A stretch of DNA of 7,048 nt from Bacillota bacterium (GCA_021798855.1 JAJZBP010000108.1:1-7048), one strand, 5' to 3'. Positions 1 through 6,805 are shown, counted from the first letter of the stretch. Translations and numbers: made by a program. Notes: generated by a model from the letters alone, not told the origin.

Positions 1-8
1 GCCGAGAT

Positions 9-40
9 CCCGGTGGTCACCTTTACGGTTGACCACCGGG
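9..40. repeat. 11-bp inverted repeat (hairpin) at left edge
   Basis: The arm CCCGGTGGTCA (9-19) is perfectly complementary to TGACCACCGGG (30-40), with a 10-nt loop between them. No T-run follows, so this is not a standard intrinsic terminator on the plus strand. It could be the end of an upstream transcription unit cut off by the window edge, an operator, or an RNA hairpin. The pairing is seen directly; the role is unknown. Confidence 0.5.
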
Positions 41-322
41 GGGAGGCGGCCTGTTCTGATGGCGGCGATCATCTTCTTGATCGGCGGTTGCTTGGGTGGA
101 GATTCGGGCAATTCAAAATGCTGCCTTTCTATGGAACCTTGCTATTCCAGCACAGAAGCCGCCCCCGGCGGCGAACTGGGCGTCCAGGGGTTTGGTAAGA
201 TCGCCAAGCGGTCGGTGGAGAGCGACACGGAGGGTTCCTTATTCGTCCCTCGCGAAGCGAGGCTAATCCCGGAGTGTCACTGCATGCTTGAGGTCTGTTC
301 CTTGCCCTCGCCAACGGTCCTC

Positions 323-340
323 GGCGTCACAGGTGACGTC
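323..340. promoter_or_regulatory. Dyad CGTCAC-AG-GTGACG, possible operator
   Basis: A six-base inverted repeat with a 2-nt spacer (325-338) can be extended by one wobble pair and one further pair to 323-340. It lies about 100 bases before the KAS start in a region with no supported gene, where a repressor or activator site would be plausible. A repeat this short can arise by chance in GC-rich DNA. I do not recognise it as the site of a known fatty-acid regulator. Confidence 0.2.
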
Positions 341-428
341 TGCGCCACGCTCCAGGCGACGGGCGCATGTGCGAAGACGAACTCTTCTTTATTTATAGTT
401 GTTCCACTCTATCGAGGGAATTCCTGCC

Positions 429-438
429 GGGAAGGTGA
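429..438 (+). promoter_or_regulatory. Ribosome binding site that sets the KAS start
   Basis: GGGAAGGTGA includes AGGTGA (433-438), an exact match to part of the AGGAGGTGA Shine-Dalgarno consensus, and lies 4 nt before the GTG at 443. It supports that GTG, rather than any of the far-upstream in-frame starts, as the true start. The start then falls just before the first conserved beta strand of the KAS fold (VVVTGLGAVT). Confidence 0.65.
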
Positions 439-442
439 AAAG

Positions 443-1651
443 GTGGCCGGATTAGGGCGATCGGTGGTGGTGACGGGCTTGGGGGCGGTGACCGCCTTCG
501 GCATGGGGGCGCCGGCCCTGGGGTCGGCCATTGCAGCGGGACGCTCGGGCCTTGGGCCCCTGACCAGGGTGGCCGGGTGGGACGGGCGGACCGGGGTGGC
601 CGGTGAAGTCGAGTTCAACCCGCCGCCGGCAATCTCCGCACGCATGGCCAAACGCTTGGATCGCCACGTTCTTTTCGCGTTGGCCGCGTCCTTGGAAGCT
701 TGCCGGGACGCCGGGTTGGGACGTCCCCTGCCCGGGGGTGACGAGGCGGCCGTGGTCATCGGCTCCTCGCGGGGCGGCGAGACCTCCCTCCTGGAAGGAT
801 GGGGGAAGAAAAGAACCGGTCCCCTGTTCCTGCCCAGGATATTGGCCAACATGGCCGCGGCCCAGGTTTCCATCTTCCTGGGCGCCCGCGGACCCTCCTG
901 GGGCTTGAGCGCGGCCTGCGCCACCGGAGGGGCGGCCATCGGCGAGGCCTGGGAGATCATCCGGCGCGGGGACGCCACGCTGGCCGTCTGCGGGGGGGCC
1001 GAGACCCCCCTGACCGCTTTGAGTCTGGCCGGTTTCGAGGCCATGGGGGTCCTCAGCCGGCGGCGGGACCCGGCCGAAGCCTGTCGCCCTTTCCAGCGAG
1101 GCCGGGACGGTTTTGTTCCGGCGGAGGGGGCGGGCGTTTTGGTGCTGGAGGAGGCGGAGCACGCGCGGGTTCGGGGAGCCGGAGCGCGGGCGGTGCTCAC
1201 CGGCTACGGGGCGGCGTCCGACGCCCACCACCCGACCGCGCCGGATCCGGCGGGAGCAGGCGCGGCCTTGGCGATGAGGCGGGCCCTGGCCAAGGCGAAT
1301 CTCGCGCCGGAGGCCATCGACTACATTTGCGCCCACGGCACCGGCACCGTTCTGGGGGACGCCGCCGAGGCCGCCGCCGTCGCCAACATTTTCGGCTCCG
1401 GCAAACCGCCGGTGAGTTCGCTCAAAGCGGCGTTGGGTCACACCCTCGGGGCGGCCGGAGCCATCGAGGCGGTGGCCTGCGTCATGGCCCTGGAAAGGCA
1501 GATCATTCCCCCAACCGTCAACTGTGGCGAGTCGGAGTTCCCCCTGGACCTGGTGCCCAACCGGGCCCGCCCGGCGGTCATCCGCCATTGCCTGTCGAAT
1601 TCCTTCGGTTTCGGCGGTCATAACGTCAGTCTGGTTTTCAGTCGGGCTTGA
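443..1651 (+). CDS. Beta-ketoacyl-ACP synthase, FabF/KAS II type
   Basis: This is a condensing enzyme of the thiolase fold, predicted to catalyse decarboxylative Claisen condensation of an acyl chain with malonyl-ACP in fatty-acid or polyketide-type synthesis in the cytoplasm. From the GTG start it is 402 residues long, close to the usual 410 for FabF. The N-terminal strand VVVTGLGAVT is typical. The nucleophile is Cys159 in SAACATGG, the catalytic histidines are His298 in CAHGTGT and His333 in LGHTLGAAGA, and the conserved lysine is Lys328. These match E. coli FabF Cys163, His303, His340 and Lys335 with small constant offsets, so the enzyme looks active. The C-terminal glycine-rich motif NSFGFGGHN is present. 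No ACP, ketoreductase or dehydratase gene is adjacent, so it is not in a classical fab cluster here. It could be the housekeeping KAS II or a paralogue for a specialised acyl or polyketide product; sequence alone does not decide. The family call is very secure, and the start is moderately secure because the frame stays open upstream. Confidence 0.94.
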   Translation: MAGLGRSVVVTGLGAVTAFGMGAPALGSAIAAGRSGLGPLTRVAGWDGRTGVAGEVEFNPPPAISARMAKRLDRHVLFALAASLEACRDAGLGRPLPGGDEAAVVIGSSRGGETSLLEGWGKKRTGPLFLPRILANMAAAQVSIFLGARGPSWGLSAACATGGAAIGEAWEIIRRGDATLAVCGGAETPLTALSLAGFEAMGVLSRRRDPAEACRPFQRGRDGFVPAEGAGVLVLEEAEHARVRGAGARAVLTGYGAASDAHHPTAPDPAGAGAALAMRRALAKANLAPEAIDYICAHGTGTVLGDAAEAAAVANIFGSGKPPVSSLKAALGHTLGAAGAIEAVACVMALERQIIPPTVNCGESEFPLDLVPNRARPAVIRHCLSNSFGFGGHNVSLVFSRA

Positions 1652-1720
1652 TCTTGGTTTGGAAAAAACGCGCAATGTCCCGCCGCCCGCGCCGGGGAGC
1701 GTCGCCGCGTCGTTCCACCG

Positions 1721-1744
1721 TCCGGCGCCCGGTCCGCCGCCGGA
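1721..1744 (+). terminator. Weak terminator-like hairpin after the KAS gene
   Basis: TCCGGCG (1721-1727) pairs with CGCCGGA (1738-1744) across a 10-nt loop, and only three T residues follow a few bases later (1748-1750). It lies about 70 nt beyond the KAS stop, a sensible position, but the U-tract is poor and the region is GC-rich enough for chance stems. A second imperfect stem, CCGGG/CCCGG, lies at 1775-1797. Confidence 0.25.
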
Positions 1745-1821
1745 GGCTTTAACGGCAAACTGGTTATCCTAGCACCGGGGCGCAATTCGCCGCCCGGAAG
1801 CCGCAGCAGGAGGGGAGTGGC

Positions 1822-1850
1822 TTGCGCCGCTTGCCTCGGCAGGGTATACT
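1822..1850 (+). promoter_or_regulatory. Candidate sigma-A/sigma-70 promoter for the activase operon
   Basis: A -10 box TATACT (1845-1850, one mismatch to TATAAT) lies exactly 17 nt after TTGCGC (1822-1827), which keeps only the TTG of the -35 consensus. The surrounding bases turn AT-rich (TTGGGATAAAATTGG follows). Transcription would start near 1857 and leave a leader of about 110 nt before the activase ATG. The weak -35 may mean dependence on an activator. Confidence 0.5.
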
Positions 1851-1877
1851 TGGGATAAAATTGGTTGCGTTGGGCAT

Positions 1878-1901
1878 TTGAGTGGCACGTTTGCCACTTA
1901 A
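1878..1901. promoter_or_regulatory. Dyad in the activase leader, candidate operator or hairpin
   Basis: AGTGGCA (1881-1887) and TGCCACT (1892-1898) form a perfect 7-bp inverted repeat around a CGTT loop. One G-T and two T-A pairs extend it to 1878-1901. It would lie about 20-45 nt downstream of the predicted transcription start, where a repressor could block transcription or an RNA hairpin could act in the leader. No U-tract follows, so it is not an intrinsic terminator. The regulator is not identifiable from this sequence. Confidence 0.45.
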
Positions 1902-1953
1902 TTTACCCACCTGCCGTTTGGGTCGAACATTGCGGAGCGGTTTAAATGCGGGC

Positions 1954-1960
1954 GGAGGAA
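1954..1960 (+). promoter_or_regulatory. Ribosome binding site that sets the tandem-activase start
   Basis: GGAGGAA lies 8 nt before ATG at 1969. It supports that ATG over the upstream in-frame GTG at 1882, which lies inside the leader dyad and has no good ribosome binding site. Confidence 0.75.
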
Positions 1961-1968
1961 ATACGACA

Positions 1969-4194
1969 ATGGCTCAGGAATCCATGTACATCGGCATCGA
2001 CATCGGCTCGGCCACGGTCAAAGTGGTGGGAGTGAACGCGGGCGGGGAGATGGTCGGCGAGGCGGTGTACCTGTCCATCGCCGCCCACGGCAACCCGGTG
2101 GACGCGCTGAAGGCCGCCTTCGGGCGGTTCTTGGCGGGCTGCGGGGAGCGGAAAGTGGCGGGCATCGGCACCACCGGCTCGGGGCGGGAATTGAACCGGC
2201 ACATCGTCGGCGGCGACCTGTCCCGGACGGAAATCTTCGCCCACGCCGTGGGCATAACCCATCTTTTGGCTCAGGGAATGGTCGCCGGCCCGGCGGGGGA
2301 ACCCCTGCGGACGGTGGGAACGGTGGTGGAGATCGGCGGCCAGGATTCCAAGGTCATCCTCTTCGACGAGCGGGGCGTGCCCGTGGACTTCAACATGAAC
2401 TCCATCTGCTCCGCCGGCACGGGCGAGTTCCTGCAGCAGTTGGCCGACGAGGCCGGGATCGGGGTGGAGGAATTCGGTTCCCTGGCCCTGCAGGCCTCCC
2501 ATTCTCCGGTCATCGACTCCACCTGCACCGTCTTCTCCAAGCGGGACTTCCGCCACCTGACCCAGAAGGGGGTGCCCCTGCCCGACCGGCTGCTGGGCAT
2601 TTGCCGGGCGATGGTGGCCAATTACCGGATCAACGTCGTCGGCAGCATCCCCCTGCGGGCGCCGGTGGTCTTTCAGGGGGGAGTGGCCGCCAATGCCGGA
2701 GTGCGCCTGTGCTTGGGCCGGGCGCTGGGAACGGAGGTCGTTGTGCCCGCGCAGCACGGGGTGATGGGCGCCTTGGGGATGGCCGTGATCGTGCGGGACC
2801 ACGGTTTGGGCCTGCACACCTTCGCCACCTCCTTCAAAGAGGACTTTTTTCAGCGCAGCTTTGAGAGTCGCGTCTCCTACTGCCACGGTTGCCACAACTC
2901 CTGTGAGGTCACCCAGGCCGTGGAACTGGCGGCGGAGGGCGAAGAGCGGCTCCTGGATTCCCTGGGCGGACGGTGTGAGCGTTCGCGCAATCCCAAGAAC
3001 GTGAACTTCGTTCCGCCGGCCTTGGAGAAATTGGAGATCCGGGTGGGCCGCGCCGCCGCCGCCGAACGGCCGGCGGCTTCCCTGAACGTCCTGTGTCCGC
3101 CCTGGCGCCGCCGGCAGGACGGCGAGGGGCTTTATTTCGCCGGCATCGACGGAGGGTCGCGGGGCACCAAGTACGCCTTGGGGTGCAGCCGCGGGGAGGG
3201 ACTGGAGATCCTGACCGTCGGGGCGGTGGACACCGGAGGCGACGCCATCAACGCGATTCGCCGCGCCCTGGCCAAGGTGGCCGCGGCCATGCCCGCCGGA
3301 GGTGTCCTGGGCAGCGTCGGCACCACGGGCAGCGCCGGGGAATTGGCCAGGGACATCCTGGCGGACGGGGACGACGGCGCCGACTACCGCAGCACGGAAA
3401 TTCTGGCCCACTACGCTTGGGCCAGCCACCTTTTCCCCGGCGTGCGGACGGTCATGGACATCGGCGGCAACGACTCCAAGATCATCAGTGTCCAGGGCAA
3501 GAGCTTGGACTTTCGAATGAACGACAAGTGCGCCGCCGGCACCGGCTCCTTCCTGGAGGCGGTGGCCAGGCGCTTCGAGGTGAACATCGAGGATTACGGC
3601 CGGGTCGCCCTCACCTCGCAAAACCCGGCCCGCATCGCCGGGAGGTGCGCGGTCTTCGGCGAATCGGACATCGTCCACAAGGCCCGGATCGGCTTTCCGA
3701 CCTCGGATCTTTTCCTGGGGTTGGCCTACTCCATCTGCCGCATGTACCTCTCCGACGTGGCCAAGGGCAAGGCCATCGCCGCTCCGGTGGTGGTCCAGGG
3801 GGGAACCTTTCTCAACCCGGCCGTGCGGGAAGCCTTCCGCCGGGTGCTGAACCTGGGGGAGGGGGAATTCCTGGTCGCGGAGGATCCCCGCTTCGTGGTG
3901 GGGGCCGGCGCCCTGGGCGCGGCCCTTTTGGCCAGAGCCAAATTCGAAGAGGGGCTGCCTTCCCGTTTCAAGGGTTTTCACACCGTCTTGGAACGGGAAT
4001 ACACTACGAGGACGGTGGCTTGCCGGGAAGAGGGCTGCCACCGTTCCTGCGTCGGGTTGGTCGCCCTCCTGGAGGATGGCAACCCCATCGCCGGCTACAA
4101 GTCGGTGGATTGCCCCTACGGGCGCTTCGACGGGCTGATCACCAGGGAGGAAGACCGGCGCAACGTGGCCCGCTATCTGAGGGAGGCGGTCTGA
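1969..4194 (+). CDS. Tandem-domain CoA-enzyme activase ATPase (BcrA/BadF/HgdC family)
   Basis: A 741-residue cytoplasmic protein built from two complete ASKHA-fold activase domains. Known family members use ATP hydrolysis to push one low-potential electron from a [4Fe-4S] cluster into a partner dehydratase or reductase. Domain A (about 7-285) shows IGIDIGS (8-14), GTTGSGREL (67-75), EIGGQDSK (121-128) and FQGG (235-238). Domain B (about 388-650) shows GIDGGS, GTTGSAGEL from 451, DIGGNDSK (497-504) and QGG (610-612). The cluster cysteines are present in both: Cys147 (SICSAGTG) with Cys186, and Cys521 (DKCAAGTG) with Cys560. Each pair is 39 residues apart, as are Cys127 and Cys166 of Acidaminococcus HgdC. 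Each domain is followed by a cysteine-rich module: Cys305, 308, 312, 336 and Cys685, 690, 694, 715. Classical HgdC is a homodimer of roughly 260-residue subunits; here one chain supplies both halves. The gene is followed after one base by its probable partner. The physiological substrate is unknown. Confidence 0.95.
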   Translation: MAQESMYIGIDIGSATVKVVGVNAGGEMVGEAVYLSIAAHGNPVDALKAAFGRFLAGCGERKVAGIGTTGSGRELNRHIVGGDLSRTEIFAHAVGITHLLAQGMVAGPAGEPLRTVGTVVEIGGQDSKVILFDERGVPVDFNMNSICSAGTGEFLQQLADEAGIGVEEFGSLALQASHSPVIDSTCTVFSKRDFRHLTQKGVPLPDRLLGICRAMVANYRINVVGSIPLRAPVVFQGGVAANAGVRLCLGRALGTEVVVPAQHGVMGALGMAVIVRDHGLGLHTFATSFKEDFFQRSFESRVSYCHGCHNSCEVTQAVELAAEGEERLLDSLGGRCERSRNPKNVNFVPPALEKLEIRVGRAAAAERPAASLNVLCPPWRRRQDGEGLYFAGIDGGSRGTKYALGCSRGEGLEILTVGAVDTGGDAINAIRRALAKVAAAMPAGGVLGSVGTTGSAGELARDILADGDDGADYRSTEILAHYAWASHLFPGVRTVMDIGGNDSKIISVQGKSLDFRMNDKCAAGTGSFLEAVARRFEVNIEDYGRVALTSQNPARIAGRCAVFGESDIVHKARIGFPTSDLFLGLAYSICRMYLSDVAKGKAIAAPVVVQGGTFLNPAVREAFRRVLNLGEGEFLVAEDPRFVVGAGALGAALLARAKFEEGLPSRFKGFHTVLEREYTTRTVACREEGCHRSCVGLVALLEDGNPIAGYKSVDCPYGRFDGLITREEDRRNVARYLREAV
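4181..4186 (+). promoter_or_regulatory. Ribosome binding site for the TTG-started second operon gene
   Basis: GGGAGG lies inside the last codons of the activase gene, 9 nt before the TTG at 4196. The activase stop (4192-4194) and the TTG are separated by a single base, so the two genes are probably translationally coupled. The rare TTG start may hold the partner's synthesis at a fixed ratio to the activase. No ATG or GTG with a comparable site is nearby. Confidence 0.7.
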
Positions 4195-4195
4195 T

Positions 4196-6763
4196 TTGAC
4201 GCGACAAAAAGCGGTCGGCATCCCGACCGCCTTCACCTACCATTATCCGGGGGTCAAATTCCTGGTGCGCTTCCTGGAAAAGGCCGGCGTCAGGGTGGTC
4301 AAGAGCGGCGCCACCACCCCCGAGATCCTGCAGGCCGGGACGACCTACTCCAGCTCCGACTACTGCGTGCCCCTGCGGGTCTACGTGGGGCACGTGCACA
4401 CCCTGGCGACCAAACACCCGGAACTCGACTTCATCGTCACGCCCATCCTGGTGCGGGAAAACGACTCCTCCGCCACCTGCTCGAAATACCGGGACGTGGG
4501 CGGAGCGTCCATCCGCAGCCTGACGGGGGTGGGTGGATACCTGGAGGCCCGGCGTTCGGGCGCGGCGTCCGCCGCGGCGGGGCAGTTGCGGCTCCCTCCG
4601 ATCCTGGAGCCGGTGATCGACACCCTGGACGAACTCCCCTTACGCAACCTGTGTTACCGCCTTTACGCCGACATCCACGGTCTCTCCTGGAAGGACCGCT
4701 ACGCCGACTTTTTCCTACCGGGCCGGGCCGGTTCCCCCCGCCGCCAAAGGGTGGAAGCGGCCTTCCGGGAGGCCCACCGGGAGGTGCTGCAGGCCGTCCC
4801 GGCCGATCCGGAGGCGCGGATGGCGGCCGACCCCCACCGGGTCAGGCTGGCTTTGGTGGGACGGGACTATCTGCTGGACGACCCGGCGGTAACCTCCGAC
4901 TTGGTGCGTTACTTCCGCCGGCAAAAGGCCCTGCTCCTGACCGCCCGCGACGTTCCCTTCGAGCGGTTGGCCGAGGGTTACCGGCGGACCGAGGGCTTTT
5001 ATGACACCCACAAGCTCTTCAAGGCTTTCATCGACCACGTGGTGGATAGGGTCGACGGGTTCGTCCTGGCGGGAAGCTTCGGCTGCCACCCGGACGCCTT
5101 TTTGCTCGACCATCTGGCCGAGTACATCCGGGAAAAGGGAGCGCCGGCCTGGGTGTTCAAATACGACGAACAGGCGGGTTCGGCCGGTTTCCAGACCAGG
5201 TACGAGACGGTCAGGGGATTTTTGGAGAAGCGACGCGACGAACGGGTGGCGGGACGGACTTATGGGGAGGGAGATGCACCGGCCCCCCCGGCGCCGGCGG
5301 CGCCCCCAAACAAAAAAACCGGTGACCCGCTGCTGGTTTGGCCGCACATGGGGCCAATCCTCGACCTGGTCGTCGAGGAGGTCATGCACCAGGCCGGCCT
5401 TTCGGCCTACCTGCACCGGCCCAGGCCGCTTTCCGAGGAGACCATCCAACTGGGGAACTACCGGTTCACCGAGTCCTGCTCGCCCTACGCCTGCAGCACG
5501 GGGAGCCTGATCGAGACGGTCCGGGAGGCCACGGGAGAGTTGGCGCGGGAGGCGGAGCGCGCCGGGCGTCCGGTGGAGCCGCGGCGCATCCTGATGCTGC
5601 AGGCCAGGGGCGTGGGGCCGTGCACCTTCGGCTGGTATGCCCTGATGCAGGCGGCCGAGTTGCCGAAGATCTTCCGGGAAGAGGCGGAGCGTTACGGGCA
5701 CAGCATCGAGATGGCCACCATGGGGTTGGACGGGATCGTGGAATTCGTTCGGGAGCTGGCCCGCCTGGGCAACCCGCGCCGCTTGCGGGGCTTTTTGGCC
5801 TACGCGGCGGCGATGGAGGTCGGCTTGGACCGGTTGCCCTTTCCCAAGCGGTCGGCGATCACCCTTAATCTTTTGCGTTCCATCCGTTCCCTAACCCGGA
5901 CGGCCTGGGCCAAGCTTTACGCGGGGGAGGCGTTGCGGGCGCGCTCCCTGATCGTCCGGGCCCACGAACGGTCGCGTGGCGACACCACCCTGGCCTTCGG
6001 CCGGGGAATCGAAATCCTGCGGCAGGCGCACACTCCGGGGGAGATCAAAAAGGCGAGGGCGGCGGCCCTGGCCCTCCTGGAGGCGGTTCCCCGGGACCAC
6101 GAGATCAAGCCGCGGGTCGTGGCGGTCGGGGAAATTTACGTGTTGCTCACGTCCTTCGCCAACCGGGGAACGGTGGAAAACCTCCTGGGCAAGGAGGGGA
6201 TCGAGGTGGAGGAGGGGCTGCACCTGTCCGATTTCCTCAAGGACTCCCTCTTGGAGATGCGGCGGCGCGCCTACCTGAAGAACCCCCTGGTTCGCCTGAC
6301 GGTAGATTTTCTGCTGCGGCACAACGTGGACGTCGCCGTCACCCGCCCGCGGGTGCGGGGACCGGAGGCGCGGCCCTTCGCTTGGCGGGAGATGGGCGGC
6401 GAGGGCATCAAGTCGGTGGCCAAAGCGAGGCGCCACGTGGAGGGTGGCGCCGACGGCATCGTCCACGTCTATCCCTTCAAGTGCATGCCCGAGGGTTTGG
6501 CCAAGGATGCCCTGGCCGAGTTGAGCAGTTTTTACGGAGTGCGCTATTTGCCGCTCTCCTTCGACAAGGAAACGGACATCGAGCGGCTGAAGACGGAGGT
6601 GGGCACTTTTGCGGCCATCCTCCGCCTGGAGACGGCGCAGAAGGGCCGGGAGGGACCGGAGGCCCACCGGCGGGCGGGAGAGGCGGAGCAGGTCAGGCGC
6701 CGGCGGCTGGGGGCGGATCTGGTCGCCGAAGCCCTGCGGCTCAACGGCGGAAGGCACCTTTAG
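4196..6763 (+). CDS. Fused DUF2229 / CoA-protein-activase (HgdB-like) protein
   Basis: An 855-residue soluble protein, probably the electron-accepting partner of the tandem activase. The N-terminal half (about 1-355) resembles DUF2229 'acyl-CoA dehydratase activase-related' proteins, with Cys57 (DYCVPL), Cys95 (ATCSKYRDVGG), Cys153 and Cys297 (FGCHPDAF). Residues 360-377 are a Pro/Ala linker (DAPAPPAPAAPPNKKTGD). The C-terminal half (about 378-820) resembles the HgdB-like 'CoA protein activase' group: Cys428 and Cys433 (SCSPYACSTG), Cys476 (GPCTFGWY), GEIYV (645-649) followed by FANRGTVENLLG, and Cys763 (FKCMPEG). The last 35 or so residues are a charged tail rich in Arg and Glu. In related proteins such cysteines bind [4Fe-4S] or double-cubane clusters, so this is likely a cluster protein; that is inference. 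The halves occur separately or within a roughly 1400-residue fusion in other anaerobes. The reaction is unknown. It is co-transcribed with the activase, with no promoter space between them. C7 and A7 homopolymers in the linker leave open that this is two overlapping genes. Confidence 0.9.
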   Translation: MTRQKAVGIPTAFTYHYPGVKFLVRFLEKAGVRVVKSGATTPEILQAGTTYSSSDYCVPLRVYVGHVHTLATKHPELDFIVTPILVRENDSSATCSKYRDVGGASIRSLTGVGGYLEARRSGAASAAAGQLRLPPILEPVIDTLDELPLRNLCYRLYADIHGLSWKDRYADFFLPGRAGSPRRQRVEAAFREAHREVLQAVPADPEARMAADPHRVRLALVGRDYLLDDPAVTSDLVRYFRRQKALLLTARDVPFERLAEGYRRTEGFYDTHKLFKAFIDHVVDRVDGFVLAGSFGCHPDAFLLDHLAEYIREKGAPAWVFKYDEQAGSAGFQTRYETVRGFLEKRRDERVAGRTYGEGDAPAPPAPAAPPNKKTGDPLLVWPHMGPILDLVVEEVMHQAGLSAYLHRPRPLSEETIQLGNYRFTESCSPYACSTGSLIETVREATGELAREAERAGRPVEPRRILMLQARGVGPCTFGWYALMQAAELPKIFREEAERYGHSIEMATMGLDGIVEFVRELARLGNPRRLRGFLAYAAAMEVGLDRLPFPKRSAITLNLLRSIRSLTRTAWAKLYAGEALRARSLIVRAHERSRGDTTLAFGRGIEILRQAHTPGEIKKARAAALALLEAVPRDHEIKPRVVAVGEIYVLLTSFANRGTVENLLGKEGIEVEEGLHLSDFLKDSLLEMRRRAYLKNPLVRLTVDFLLRHNVDVAVTRPRVRGPEARPFAWREMGGEGIKSVAKARRHVEGGADGIVHVYPFKCMPEGLAKDALAELSSFYGVRYLPLSFDKETDIERLKTEVGTFAAILRLETAQKGREGPEAHRRAGEAEQVRRRRLGADLVAEALRLNGGRHL

Positions 6764-6766
6764 ATC

Positions 6767-6794
6767 CCGGGGAGGTCACGTTGCGTCGCCCCGG
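6767..6794 (+). terminator. Weak GC hairpin after the operon
   Basis: CCGGGG (6767-6772) pairs with CCCCGG (6789-6794) across a 16-nt loop just after the operon's last stop. There is no T-run, so if it ends transcription it would be by slowing polymerase ahead of the stronger hairpin at 6811-6832. A chance stem is quite possible. Confidence 0.2.
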
Positions 6795-6805
6795 TGGTAG
6801 ACGAC

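Larger units (their letters stand above)
41..442. other. Gene-poor leader upstream of the KAS gene
   Basis: I see no convincing gene on either strand in these roughly 400 bases. One plus-strand frame is open from before this region into the KAS gene, but its translation is cysteine-rich, resembles no family I know and lies entirely upstream of the first conserved KAS residues. The base composition falls toward the right end (381-412 is AT-rich), as expected for a promoter or leader. A small stem CCTCGC/GCGAGG with a GAA loop lies at 248-262. TATAGT at 394-399 could be a -10 box, but no good -35 lies 16-18 nt before it, so I do not call a promoter. Confidence 0.45.

Noticed and set aside
59..442. 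Possible lipoprotein signal (MAAIIFLIGGC) at ATG 59 leading in frame into the KAS gene
   Set aside because: There is no positive charge before the hydrophobic stretch, the ribosome binding site spacing is poor, the following residues match no family, and a membrane-anchored KAS would be unexpected. The GTG at 443 is better supported.
452..1675. 407-codon open frame on the minus strand opposite the KAS gene
   Set aside because: It is an antisense shadow of a well-supported gene, with low-complexity composition and no motifs.
1881..1898. Sigma-54 promoter (TGGCAC followed by TTGC)
   Set aside because: The GG and GC elements are about 3 nt too close for a -24/-12 promoter. The match comes from the inverted repeat itself.
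1942..4236. 764-codon open frame on the minus strand opposite the activase gene
   Set aside because: It lacks any recognisable domain, is rich in Gly/Ala/Pro/His/Arg as expected for the antisense of GC-rich coding DNA, and lies opposite a gene with unmistakable family motifs.
4196..6763. Calling the second operon gene a genuine 2-hydroxyglutaryl-CoA dehydratase or benzoyl-CoA reductase subunit
   Set aside because: It is much longer than HgdA, HgdB or BcrB/C, has the motifs of the DUF2229 and CoA-protein-activase groups instead, and has no substrate-pathway genes beside it.
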